Below are positions 43,173 through 51,874 of a DNA stretch of 64,000 nucleotides, piece by piece (positions within the stretch are counted from its first letter, which is position 1; every line of letters starts with the position of its first letter). The notes below the pieces were generated by a model. That model worked only from the letters and a program-made list of their open reading frames with translations, was not told the origin of the DNA and did not search any database. Source of the stretch: Candidatus Nitrosocaldaceae archaeon (GTDB lineage: Archaea; Thermoproteota; Nitrososphaeria; Nitrososphaerales; Nitrosocaldaceae); contig BPGC01000006.1 in the NCBI GenBank assembly GCA_026002835.1, positions 1 to 64,000 of the forward strand, read 5' to 3'. Made by a program: the position numbers and the translations under genes.

Positions 43173-43821
43173 CCTTATCAGCCTCTGGTGGTATTCCTAT
43201 ATGACATATTATTATCTTACCACACGCATTGCTCTTCAACAATCCATGTTTAGCCTTATGAAAAGTTATTGTAACATCTGCTTTTACACATTTATCTAAT
43301 ATCATACCAGTATCAGGATCCAATCCAGATGGAACATCAACTGCTACTTTATATGCACTTGAATCATTGATCAGATCTATTATAGTAGCATGAGGTTCTC
43401 TTATCTTTCCTTTTATGCCTATTCCAAATATACCATCTATTATTATATCTGCTTCCTTTATTACATTGATTAACTTTTCATTAACCTCTTTTACATTCAG
43501 TAGTTCTATACTTTTGTTCATCTTTTCTAATATGGAATAGTTCGTTCTTGCTTCATTAGTCTTTATATCTGCTTTTTCTCCTAATAATATAACATATGGT
43601 TTTGTGTATCTTGCTAGATGCCTTGAAGCTACTAGAGCATCTCCTCCATTATTACCAGTTCCAGCTATAGCAACTACTCTTTTATTATTAAGATCAAAAT
43701 TATCTATTATATGCCTAGCAACTCCATTACCAGCATTCTCCATCATAAATATTCTAAGCATGCCCATTCTATGGGCATTCTCCTCTATCTCATACATAGT
43801 TTTTGTGCTTATTGCTTCCAT
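43162..43821 (-). CDS. nnrE: NAD(P)H-hydrate epimerase
   Basis: 219-residue YjeF_N domain that repairs hydrated NAD(P)H by epimerising the R form. MENAGNGVARHII near residues 27-39, AGTGNNGGDALVASRHLARY near 53-72, DGIFGIGIKGKIREPH near 132-147, and AVDVPSGLDPDTG near 161-173 are the family motifs. The C-terminal dehydratase part found in fused bacterial enzymes is absent, so the dehydratase must be elsewhere. First gene of a transcript with the MBL hydrolase and CobT-like gene, divergent from the flavoprotein. Confidence 0.88.
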   Translation of the reverse strand: MEAISTKTMYEIEENAHRMGMLRIFMMENAGNGVARHIIDNFDLNNKRVVAIAGTGNNGGDALVASRHLARYTKPYVILLGEKADIKTNEARTNYSILEKMNKSIELLNVKEVNEKLINVIKEADIIIDGIFGIGIKGKIREPHATIIDLINDSSAYKVAVDVPSGLDPDTGMILDKCVKADVTITFHKAKHGLLKSNACGKIIICHIGIPPEADKDDT

Positions 43822-43872
43822 ACATGGAGTTAGATGATAACTATTTATTAATAGTATTGCTAATAAGCAAAT

Positions 43873-44967
43873 ATGATAGTTATTCTTGGTGGAGGGTTTG
43901 GAGGTTTATCAGCTGCTAGAGAGTTGAGGAGGTTAACAGATGAGGAGATAATAGTGATTGATAAGAAGGAGAAATTCTCAGTAGGCATGGCTAACCTCTG
44001 GCTTATGATTGGTGAAAGAGAAAAACCGAAAGAGAAAGAGTTGAGAAGATTAGAAGGTAAAGGAATAAAGTTCCTTAATGAAGAGGTTATCAGCATAGAT
44101 GTAAAGAGGAAGATAATAAAGACTAGGAATAGAGAATTAGGAGCAGATTATATAGTAATAGCATTAGGAGCAGAGATGGATTTAGATGCTATAGAAGGAT
44201 TTAGAAGCAATGCATTGAATCTATATGATAGCATAGACGCTATGAAGATATACAAAAGATTAAAGAATATGAAAGAAGGTAAAGTTGCAGTTCTAATAAC
44301 AAGTACACCATTCAAATGTCCACCAGCACCTTATGAGGCTGCCCTTCTTTTAGATTCATACTTTAGAAAGAGAGGTATAAGAGATGATATAGAGATTGCA
44401 TTATATACTCCAGAACCTCATCCAGTTCCAGTTGCTGGTAGAGATGTTAGTAATATAATAAAGAATATGCTAGAAGATAGGAAGATAGTGTATAACCCTA
44501 ATTCAATTGTAGAAAAGATAGAAGATAGAAAGATGATATTTAATGATAGAAATGCTGAATATGATCTATTAATAGGGATTCCAGTCCATAAAGCCCCAAA
44601 GATTCTAGAGGATACAGGTTTATTATCATCTGGATGGATAAAAGTCAATCCTAAAAGTTTAGAGACTGAATATGAAGGCATATATGCAATAGGAGATGTT
44701 ACAATTGTAAATAATAATGGAATAACTCTACCAAAAGCTGGAACTTTTGCTGAAAGAGAAGGTATAGTAGTAGCAAATAATATAAAATCTAATTATAAAG
44801 AGTATGATGGTTATGGCTACTGCTATATAGATGTTGGGGATGGTAAAGCGGCATTGGCAGAAGGACATTTTTATGATAAGCCTCCTAGAGTTGAATTGAA
44901 GGAAGCATCTGAGTATTATAAACAGCAGATGATAGAATTTGAGAGAGAAAGGTTAGATATGTTATAA
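43873..44967 (+). CDS. FAD-dependent oxidoreductase (SQR/NDH-2-like)
   Basis: 364-residue two-dinucleotide-binding flavoprotein. MIVILGGGFGGLSAARELRR is the FAD loop, YIVIALGAE the second strand motif, and EGIYAIGDVTIVNNNGITLP near 275-294 the FAD-ribityl motif. A Cys in TSTPFKCPPAPYEAALLLDS near residue 150 corresponds to a position conserved in sulfide:quinone and flavocytochrome c-type proteins, which suggests quinone or sulfur chemistry. There is no signal peptide. The MBL/ETHE1-like gene lies divergently 700 bp away, loosely supporting a sulfur link. Confidence 0.82.
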   Translation: MIVILGGGFGGLSAARELRRLTDEEIIVIDKKEKFSVGMANLWLMIGEREKPKEKELRRLEGKGIKFLNEEVISIDVKRKIIKTRNRELGADYIVIALGAEMDLDAIEGFRSNALNLYDSIDAMKIYKRLKNMKEGKVAVLITSTPFKCPPAPYEAALLLDSYFRKRGIRDDIEIALYTPEPHPVPVAGRDVSNIIKNMLEDRKIVYNPNSIVEKIEDRKMIFNDRNAEYDLLIGIPVHKAPKILEDTGLLSSGWIKVNPKSLETEYEGIYAIGDVTIVNNNGITLPKAGTFAEREGIVVANNIKSNYKEYDGYGYCYIDVGDGKAALAEGHFYDKPPRVELKEASEYYKQQMIEFERERLDML

Positions 44968-44979
44968 AAAATAAAAGAA

Positions 44980-45105
44980 TTATCCTTTTTCTTCAATAAC
45001 AATCTCTGGTTTCTCGAGTTCTGGTTTACAGTTTTTGATGTGCTCATAGTATTCATCGAAGTATAATACCTCTCCACAGATCTCGCATTTTACTGCGTGG
45101 CACAT
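44980..45105 (-). CDS. Very small zinc-finger protein (41 aa)
   Basis: ATG 45105 opens 41 codons: MCHAVKCEICGEVLYFDEYY then EHIKNCKPELEKPEIVIEEK and G before TAA. CEIC (Cys 7 and 10) followed by His 22 and Cys 27 forms a C-x2-C-x11-H-x4-C finger. The acidic tail may be unstructured. Base composition matches genes nearby. It lies convergently 12 bp after the flavoprotein stop and divergent from the UPF0147 gene. Probable nucleic-acid or protein-interaction module; function unknown. Confidence 0.65.
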   Translation of the reverse strand: MCHAVKCEICGEVLYFDEYYEHIKNCKPELEKPEIVIEEKG

Positions 45106-45173
45106 GGTATATATTACTCATAACTACCTTAAATCTTTTATAGAGTCATTAAGCATGGTTTAATGGTGAGAAG

Positions 45174-45446
45174 ATGAGTAAGAAACAGCAAGAGAATCTA
45201 GAAAGGTTGAAACAAGCTATAGATACGCTAGAGAGTGTAGCAAGTAATCCTACTACTCCAAGGAATATAAGGAATGCAGTTAAAGAGATAGTAAAATCGC
45301 TTAATGATGAAAGTCTAAGCCCAGCTGTAAGAGCAGCTAACGCAATAAGCATATTAGATGATCTGACACAAGATCCTAACATGTCATCACATATTAGAGT
45401 AATACTATGGCAAGCTGTATCCACATTAGAAGGTATAAGAGAATGA
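45174..45446 (+). CDS. UPF0147 family protein
   Basis: 90-residue helical archaeal protein of the UPF0147 family. AIDTLESVASNPTTPRNIRN, AVKEIVKSLNDESLSPAVRA and ANAISILDDLTQDPNMSSHI are the conserved blocks, with RVILWQAVSTLEGI at the end. Function is not established. GGTGAGAAG ahead of ATG 45174 supplies a ribosome-binding site. Confidence 0.88.
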   Translation: MSKKQQENLERLKQAIDTLESVASNPTTPRNIRNAVKEIVKSLNDESLSPAVRAANAISILDDLTQDPNMSSHIRVILWQAVSTLEGIRE

Positions 45447-45548
45447 TAAAATAATTTATTAAGAATTAGATTTATTACAATACTATATTGTAAGATATTT
45501 AATTAAGATGGAATAAAATTTATAAGTACAATTTGCAGATGAATAAAT

Positions 45549-45893
45549 ATGGAGACTGTAGAACTTAGCATAACATCAAGTAATTATAAGAGGGATAGCG
45601 AAGCTGTAAAATTGGCTCTTAAAGAGGTAGCAGCGCTAACACATTCTTATGAAGATTTTGAGATTAGTGATGCTGAGTATACATTTGGTTGGTACTTCTT
45701 TACTGTTACTATAAACAAGAATCTTATAGTAAAATTGGCAAATCTATTAGGTAATGAGTTCTTGAAGATCAAAGGTAAGACTCATGAGAAGAGGTTTGTA
45801 AATTGGTTAGATGCTAAGATGAAGCGGGTAGGCTGCGATGTTCATATAATGTTAAAAGAAGAGTTCATGAGTTCTAAATACGGATTATTCTAA
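45549..45893 (+). CDS. Hypothetical alpha/beta protein
   Basis: 114 residues with no recognised domain. METVELSITSSNYKRDSEAV, then DFEISDAEYTFGWYFFTVTI, and a basic region KGKTHEKRFVNWLDAKMKRV before CDVHIMLKEEFMSSKYGLF. No signal or membrane helix. A TATA-like AATTTATAAG about 25-30 nt upstream supports expression. It ends convergently with the MTH1187-like gene, overlapping by 9 bp. Confidence 0.6.
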   Translation: METVELSITSSNYKRDSEAVKLALKEVAALTHSYEDFEISDAEYTFGWYFFTVTINKNLIVKLANLLGNEFLKIKGKTHEKRFVNWLDAKMKRVGCDVHIMLKEEFMSSKYGLF

Positions 45894-46202
45894 CTCTCTA
45901 AGATATTTTTCTACAGAGATTACTTTATCTTCCATACTTCTAGGCTTATCTAACCTCTCATCAATTCTAAGTATTATCTCTACTCGCTTTATACCCTCAT
46001 TGAACAAGGCTTCTCTAGCCTTGTTTATAGCATTGAATATAACATCTATATCATTACTCTCGATAAGAGTACCCATTGGTGTTATATTACAATCTATACC
46101 TTCTTTCCTTATTGCATCGATAACAATAGCTATATATCTTCCTAAACTTGTGCTGCCAGTTCCAATAGGTATTATACTCAATTCTGCATGAATTGTATTC
46201 AT
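45885..46202 (-). CDS. MTH1187/YqgV-type thiamine-binding-like protein
   Basis: 105 residues with a ferredoxin-like fold of the UPF0045 family. IHAELSIIPIGTGSTSLGRY, IDCNITPMGTLIESNDIDVI and RVEIILRIDERLDKPRSMED are the family blocks. Homologues bind thiamine or hydroxymethylpyrimidine-like ligands, so a vitamin-binding role is possible but inferred. It is divergent from the sodium-dependent transporter by 39 bp. Confidence 0.85.
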   Translation of the reverse strand: MNTIHAELSIIPIGTGSTSLGRYIAIVIDAIRKEGIDCNITPMGTLIESNDIDVIFNAINKAREALFNEGIKRVEIILRIDERLDKPRSMEDKVISVEKYLRELE

Positions 46203-46209
46203 AATTATA

Positions 46210-46218
46210 ATAATATAG
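46210..46218 (+). promoter_or_regulatory. TATA-like box for the SNF transporter
   Basis: ATAATATAG is centred about 28 nt before the TTG at 46242. Its position supports a leaderless TTG start, the second such case in the window. Confidence 0.35.
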
Positions 46219-46241
46219 AATAGAATACTTAAGCATTATTA

Positions 46242-47531
46242 TTGGGTAGAGAGAGTTGGAGTTCATATAGAGGCTTTATAATAGCATCTATAGCATCAGC
46301 AGTAGGATTAGGAAATATCTGGAGATTTCCATATATAGTAGGTTCTAATGGTGGAGGTGCATTCTTTCTACCATATATAATTATTATATTCACATTTGGT
46401 TTAGCTCTAATTACATTAGAACTAGCAGTAGGAAGGTATTATCAAACATCAGTAATAGAATGTTTCAAGAGGATCAAACCTAGATTCAAATTTTTAGGAG
46501 TAATCGTAGTTACTGTAACATTTGTAATATTAAGTTATTATCTAATAATTTTAGGATGGGTATTATCTTATTTCGTAATAATGCTTCTATCTATTAAGAT
46601 AGATTTCTCAGTATATACGGATTCTTATTATTCTCTTATAGCATTCATTGTAACTTTGCTAATTAATTATATTATTCTTAGATCTGGAGTTATGAAAGGC
46701 ATAGAAAAAGTTAGTAAGATTGGAGTTTATCTTCTATTAGTATTGATAATACCATTAACTATAATCGGTTTATCATTACCAAACTCTGATCAAGGTTTGG
46801 AATTTTATCTAACATTACAACCAGATAAATTACTAGATCCTCATACTTGGGGTGTTGCATTTGGTCAAGCATTCTTCTCATTAAGTATAGGAGCAGGCAT
46901 ATTACTTACATATAGCAGTTATCTGCATACAAAACAATCTTTGCTAAAATCATCGTTGATAATAATATCATCTGATTTCTTGATAGCTTTTACTGCAGGT
47001 TTGATGATATTTGCTATAGTATTCGCATTTAATATGGAACCAGATCAAGGTGCTTCACTAGCATTTGTAGCCATGCCTACAATATTCGCTAACATGGAAT
47101 ATGGAAGTATTATAGGAATGATATTCTTTTTGCTTTTGCTGATAGCGGGGTTAACATCATCTATATCAATGTTCCAAGTTCCAGTAGCTGCACTAGAAGA
47201 TTCTTTTGGTTATAATAGAGATAACGCTGTAAAGATTATAACATTATTATTACTAGTTGCTGGTTTACCATCAGCATTAAGCTATAGTAATCTACATCTA
47301 ACTATATTAGATAAACCAGTCCTTGATATTATGGATCATCTATTTGGAACATTTGGTATGCCTATATCTGCTGCTATATTTACTATAATAGTCACATGGT
47401 TTGGTCCTAAGGATAAGATAATGGAATTGGCTAATATACATGGAAAATCTGCTGATATTATCTTTACTATTGTTAAGATAATTGCTCCAATTCTTATATT
47501 TGCTACAATCATAGCACAGATACTAACCTAA
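46242..47531 (+). CDS. Sodium-dependent neurotransmitter:sodium symporter-type transporter
   Basis: 429-residue LeuT-fold transporter. WSSYRGFIIASIASAVGLGN followed by IWRFPYIVGSNGGGAFFLPY is the family signature around helix 1, including unwound GLGN. About 11-12 membrane segments follow, with FGQAFFSLSIGAGILLTYSS for the helix 6 region. It likely imports amino acids or related solutes with sodium; the substrate cannot be told. The start is TTG, with TATA 28 nt upstream. It converges with the SLC13 gene, overlapping by 9 bp. Confidence 0.88.
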   Translation: MGRESWSSYRGFIIASIASAVGLGNIWRFPYIVGSNGGGAFFLPYIIIIFTFGLALITLELAVGRYYQTSVIECFKRIKPRFKFLGVIVVTVTFVILSYYLIILGWVLSYFVIMLLSIKIDFSVYTDSYYSLIAFIVTLLINYIILRSGVMKGIEKVSKIGVYLLLVLIIPLTIIGLSLPNSDQGLEFYLTLQPDKLLDPHTWGVAFGQAFFSLSIGAGILLTYSSYLHTKQSLLKSSLIIISSDFLIAFTAGLMIFAIVFAFNMEPDQGASLAFVAMPTIFANMEYGSIIGMIFFLLLLIAGLTSSISMFQVPVAALEDSFGYNRDNAVKIITLLLLVAGLPSALSYSNLHLTILDKPVLDIMDHLFGTFGMPISAAIFTIIVTWFGPKDKIMELANIHGKSADIIFTIVKIIAPILIFATIIAQILT

Positions 47532-48932
47532 TACTATTGGTACAAGCAATAATGAGATTATAGTAACTAATATAATTCCTATGATATCTAATGGAAAGCC
47601 AGCTTTAGCCATATCCCTTATTGATACATAACCACTACCAAAGATTATTGCATTTGGTGGAGTGCCAACTGGCATTATGAAACCATATGATGTTGCTAAT
47701 GTTATAGGAACCATCAAGAGTAAAGGATCTATATTAAGGTTGGTAGCAATAGCTGCTCCTATAGGCACCAACAATGCTGCTGATGCTGTATTACTCATTA
47801 TCTCTCCTGTAAATATGGTTATTGCTACTATAATTAGAATTATAAGCATGTAATGCATATCTTCAAATGACAAATATTCAGACAGCCATAGATCTAATCC
47901 AGTTGTAGTGAATGCGGATGCTAGTGTTAATCCTCCTCCCATCAATAATAAAACTCCCCAAGGAATCCTTTTTGTATCACTCCATTCTAATACTCTCCCT
48001 TCCTTTGATGGTATTATAAATAATGATAAAGCAGATAATAATGCTATCATAGAATCATCCACAAATGGAAGATAATCTTTCCATACTAAACCTCTAGTGA
48101 TCCATGCTAGTGCTGTTATACTGAATACAATTGCTACTATCGTCTCATCCCTCTTCATAGCACCTAACTTTTTTAATTCTGCTAAGATTATAGATCTTTC
48201 ACCTAAGATTGGTTTCTTACTTATCTTAACTCCTATATTTACAAGATAGAACCATGTTATGATAAGAGATATTATACTTAATGGCACTCCTATCAATAAC
48301 CATTTACTAAAGCTTATCTCAATATCTAACAATTGTTTTGATAATGATGCTAAGATAGCATTTGGCGGTGTTCCTATAAGAGTTGCTAATCCTCCTAGAC
48401 TTGCAGAATATGCAATTGCTAATAATAAACATACAGCAAATCTCTTCTTCTCATTAGAATTTATCTGTGCTATTATTGCTAATGCGATAGGAAGCATTAA
48501 CATAGTAGTAGCGGTATTACTGATCCAAGCACTAAGAGATGCTGTAGCTATCATAAATGCACCTATTATATGTTTAGGATTAGTTCCAAATGTTTTTAAT
48601 ATGTTCAAGGCAAAACGCTTATGAAGCATACTCTTCTCTATTGATAATGCTATAATGAATCCTCCTAGAAACAAGAATATTATTCTATCAGCATATTTTG
48701 TTAATGTATTAGATAATTCATCGGAGTTAGCAAATGGAAATATTATTAATGGTAACAGAGCTGTTACATATATAGGAAGAGCTTCAGTTATCCAGAATGT
48801 ACTCATCAATAATGTAGTTGCTAATACAAGTTTAGCAGGAAAGTCTAGTTCTAATGGTGAATAGAATACTATAAAGAATAATAATATGCCAAGAATTAAT
48901 CCAATTCTGCCTATGGTATCTGCTGCTAACAT
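47523..48932 (-). CDS. SLC13/DASS-type anion transporter
   Basis: 469-residue sodium/anion transporter of the DASS type. STFWITEALPIYVTALLPLI, LFLGGFIIALSIEKSMLHKR, and the two SNT motifs AWISNTATTMLMLPIALAII and EIMSNTASAALLVPIGAAIA show the inverted-repeat core; VGTPPNAIIFGSGYV lies near the end and IGTPPNAILASLS in the first half. Dicarboxylates, phosphate or sulfate are possible substrates. It begins 1 bp after the aroA stop, so it appears to be the last gene of the shikimate transcript. Confidence 0.88.
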   Translation of the reverse strand: MLAADTIGRIGLILGILLFFIVFYSPLELDFPAKLVLATTLLMSTFWITEALPIYVTALLPLIIFPFANSDELSNTLTKYADRIIFLFLGGFIIALSIEKSMLHKRFALNILKTFGTNPKHIIGAFMIATASLSAWISNTATTMLMLPIALAIIAQINSNEKKRFAVCLLLAIAYSASLGGLATLIGTPPNAILASLSKQLLDIEISFSKWLLIGVPLSIISLIITWFYLVNIGVKISKKPILGERSIILAELKKLGAMKRDETIVAIVFSITALAWITRGLVWKDYLPFVDDSMIALLSALSLFIIPSKEGRVLEWSDTKRIPWGVLLLMGGGLTLASAFTTTGLDLWLSEYLSFEDMHYMLIILIIVAITIFTGEIMSNTASAALLVPIGAAIATNLNIDPLLLMVPITLATSYGFIMPVGTPPNAIIFGSGYVSIRDMAKAGFPLDIIGIILVTIISLLLVPIVLG

Positions 48933-48933
48933 C

Positions 48934-50190
48934 TTAAAGTATTTCTATCTTAGCTCCTAACCTTCTCATATCATCTACAAAGTTAGGATATGATACATCA
49001 ACAGATTCCAATCCATCTATTATAGATTGCTCAGTAAGCATACCAGCTATAGTAAATACCATAAACAATCTATGATCTCCATGAGCGTTAAGTATAGCAT
49101 TCTTAATATCTCTAGTATGTATATCTAAACCATCTTCATACTCTTTAACATCGACTCCTAACTTTTGTAATTCCATTGCTAGTATTGCTATTCTATCAGT
49201 CTCTTTAACTCTAGCATGCTTTACTCCTCTAATCCTAACATGCTTTGCCTTTAATGATAATATAGCAACCACTGGTAATAGATCTGGAGAATCACTTAGA
49301 TTAAACTCCGCATCTGATAACTGCTTCTCTCTAACTCTTATGCTATTATTATCTATGCTAATATCAGCATCCATATCATTTAATATATCGATAATCTTTG
49401 AGTCTGCTTGAGGAAGTGACAAGTCAACATCCTTGATAGTTACCTCGCCAAGCAATGCTCCAGATGCTAATAATATTGCGATACTAGAAAAGTCTGGAGG
49501 AATTCTAAAATCAGTTGGTTTGTATCTTTGTCTTTTAATGTAATAAGTTTTATAATTATCATTATCTATACTAACATTAAATCTATTCATTACTGCTAAT
49601 GTAGCATCTATGTAAGGCTTAGATACCTGCTCTCCATTAACATTTATGATAACATCGTTCTTAGCATAGATGGAAGATATAAGCAGAGATGATATGAATT
49701 GGCTTGATACGCTTCCATCTATAGTAGCAACTCCCCCTTTTATACCTCCTCCATAAACAGTTACTGGAGGTTTGCCATCATTGGATGAGCATTTAACTCC
49801 TAATTGGCTTAGAGCATCAAGCAAAGGTTTCATAGGACGTTTCCTTAAACTCTCATCACCAGTTAGTATAGTCTTACCTTCTTTTACTAATGCTGACATT
49901 GCAGTAGCAATTCTTATTGTAGTGCCAGAGTTCTGAGCATCTATAGTTCTATCTCCAGCATCGAACTCATATCTACCATTTATTATTAGATCTTTCCTAT
50001 TAGTAATATAAGCACCTAGAGTTTTGCAAGCGTTAATAGTTGCTAATGTATCTCTACTAAACAATGGATCTATTATCTTAGATGAGCCTTCAGTCAAACT
50101 TGCTATTGCTACTGCTCTATGAGTATAACTCTTGCTTGATGGCGGTTTTATAACTCCATTAATACTAGATTTGTATACTCTAACCTTCAT
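48934..50190 (-). CDS. aroA: 3-phosphoshikimate 1-carboxyvinyltransferase (EPSP synthase)
   Basis: 418 residues. Joins shikimate 3-phosphate and PEP, the sixth step of the shikimate pathway. PPSSKSYTHRAVAIASLTEG (17-36) holds the Lys-Ser and Arg substrate contacts. QNSGTTIRIATAMSAL (85-100) and LTGDESLRKRPMKPLLDAL follow. VKETDRIAILAMELQKLGVD and HGDHRLFMVFTIAG come near the end. It overlaps the shikimate kinase stop by 4 bp. Confidence 0.95.
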   Translation of the reverse strand: MKVRVYKSSINGVIKPPSSKSYTHRAVAIASLTEGSSKIIDPLFSRDTLATINACKTLGAYITNRKDLIINGRYEFDAGDRTIDAQNSGTTIRIATAMSALVKEGKTILTGDESLRKRPMKPLLDALSQLGVKCSSNDGKPPVTVYGGGIKGGVATIDGSVSSQFISSLLISSIYAKNDVIINVNGEQVSKPYIDATLAVMNRFNVSIDNDNYKTYYIKRQRYKPTDFRIPPDFSSIAILLASGALLGEVTIKDVDLSLPQADSKIIDILNDMDADISIDNNSIRVREKQLSDAEFNLSDSPDLLPVVAILSLKAKHVRIRGVKHARVKETDRIAILAMELQKLGVDVKEYEDGLDIHTRDIKNAILNAHGDHRLFMVFTIAGMLTEQSIIDGLESVDVSYPNFVDDMRRLGAKIEIL

Positions 50191-51017
50191 TCTATAACAT
50201 CAACCCTAGCCTTGTTGTTATTAGTTCTAGTTGTTATTATCTTGCCATATTTAGATAATTTACCTTCTATACCATCATTATGAGTTATTACAGCTATAGC
50301 TGGTCCATTCCCACTAACACTAGCAGCCATTGCTCCTGCTTCCATAGCCTCTTTAATAGGCTTATATGGTATGCCAAGGATTGATGCTACTAGCACACCA
50401 TTAAGTATCATAGCTTCCCAATATCTTCCTTCTTTAGCTAATCTGACTGGCTCTTCAAATAGATTTGCTAACCTTCTTAATCTCAATGGATCTGATCTCT
50501 TTATATTATCTGGCAATAATATTATAACATTTAGATCGTCTGCTCTCTCATGTCTAATTATCTTTCTAGCATAATTATCAGTAACTACAAACCCTCCAAA
50601 GTAACTTGCAGATGCATCGTCAAATGCTCCAGTAATACTAACCTTAGCTGCAAGACTAGCATCTATGCCATAATTTATAACCTCAAAATCATCATACTCT
50701 TCCTTAATCAATCTAGTAAGCGCTAAACTCAATGCATTAGATACAGCACTAGAACTCTTCAGACCATAACTTGAAGGAATACTTGATCTCAACTCAATCT
50801 TCAGACAATTCTTTTCTAGTAACTCTTTTGGTATTATTCTAGCAATTATCTCTTTAATTAATTGATTATTCTGCTTATTATCAATCTTTATACCTTTTCC
50901 AGATGATAGTTCAACATCTGCTACAACATTCAAACCTACCCCTAGTGTAGCACCTATCCCTAATGGTATAGCATTTACTATAGATATTGCTCCATATGCT
51001 ATGCTCCTAACTCTCAA
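50187..51017 (-). CDS. aroK: Archaeal shikimate kinase (GHMP type)
   Basis: 276 residues. Phosphorylates shikimate; unrelated to bacterial AroK and part of the GHMP kinase superfamily. AYGAISIVNAIPLGIGATLG is the N-terminal region, IPSSYGLKSSSAVSNALSLA near 88-107 is the ATP-binding P-x3-G-L-x-S-S-A loop, DDASASYFGGFVVTDN near 137 holds the substrate Asp, and ASVSGNGPAIAVI near 235 is motif 3. It overlaps aroE (4 bp) and aroA (4 bp). Confidence 0.92.
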   Translation of the reverse strand: MRVRSIAYGAISIVNAIPLGIGATLGVGLNVVADVELSSGKGIKIDNKQNNQLIKEIIARIIPKELLEKNCLKIELRSSIPSSYGLKSSSAVSNALSLALTRLIKEEYDDFEVINYGIDASLAAKVSITGAFDDASASYFGGFVVTDNYARKIIRHERADDLNVIILLPDNIKRSDPLRLRRLANLFEEPVRLAKEGRYWEAMILNGVLVASILGIPYKPIKEAMEAGAMAASVSGNGPAIAVITHNDGIEGKLSKYGKIITTRTNNNKARVDVIE

Positions 51018-51844
51018 CCAAATCCACCTAATAATGCCATCTTCATAACATCTCTAGGTGCTTCTATACCAAGCCATATCTCAAATGCTTTAGCTCCTTG
51101 CTCTAACAACATCTCATAACCATATATGATCTTAGCATTAGCGCTCATAGCCTCTTCTATTAGGGGAGTATTCATTGGCCTATATACAATATCATAAACT
51201 ATAGAATCTGGATTTATATTCTCAGAAGGTATTATACTAGGCTCGTATTTCATACCTAAAGGAGTAGCATTAACTATAAGATAAGAGTCATAGGAATAAT
51301 CCTTAGCTTCCTCCAATCCTATAAATTTAATATCAAACTTTACATCAATGCTTGATTTTAGATCATCTATCAATCTTCTAGCCTTATCTATGCTTCTATT
51401 AGCAATTATCAACCTATTGATCTTTTCATCTGCTAATGCTACAATTATAGCTCTAGCAGCCCCACCAGCTCCTAGTAACAAAACATCCTTATCCTTTAAT
51501 GAGATATTTCTATCCTTGATAGGTTTTATGAAGCCATGTATATCTGTATTATAGCCTATCATTGTATCATCTTTTATATCTACAGTATTGACAGCATTTG
51601 CTAATATACTACTCTTATCCAACTTATCTAAATATTGCATGATAGCAACTTTATGTGGCATAGTTACATTGAATCCAGCAATTCTTGTTGCTTTTATAGA
51701 TTTTATAGCTGCATCTAATTCTCCAACTCTAACTCTCATAGCAATATATATACAATCTAAATTAAGTATTCTAAATGCTGCATTATGCATAGCTGGAGAT
51801 AATGAATGATCTATAGGATCTCCTATAACACAATATGTCTTCAT
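51014..51844 (-). CDS. aroE: Shikimate dehydrogenase
   Basis: 276 residues from ATG 51844 (MKTYCVIGDPIDHSLSPAMH); an ATG 6 bp upstream adds MI. Reduces 3-dehydroshikimate with NADPH. SLSPAMHNAAF contacts shikimate, GFNVTMPHK contains the catalytic Lys, LLGAGGAARAII is the NADP loop and IANRS the NADP-phosphate contact. The end GYEMLLEQGAKAFEIWLG is typical. Overlaps the kinase gene by 4 bp and follows aroD by 30 bp. Confidence 0.95.
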   Translation of the reverse strand: MKTYCVIGDPIDHSLSPAMHNAAFRILNLDCIYIAMRVRVGELDAAIKSIKATRIAGFNVTMPHKVAIMQYLDKLDKSSILANAVNTVDIKDDTMIGYNTDIHGFIKPIKDRNISLKDKDVLLLGAGGAARAIIVALADEKINRLIIANRSIDKARRLIDDLKSSIDVKFDIKFIGLEEAKDYSYDSYLIVNATPLGMKYEPSIIPSENINPDSIVYDIVYRPMNTPLIEEAMSANAKIIYGYEMLLEQGAKAFEIWLGIEAPRDVMKMALLGGFG

Positions 51845-51874
51845 GATCAAAAGTTTAACTAAACCAATTATAAA

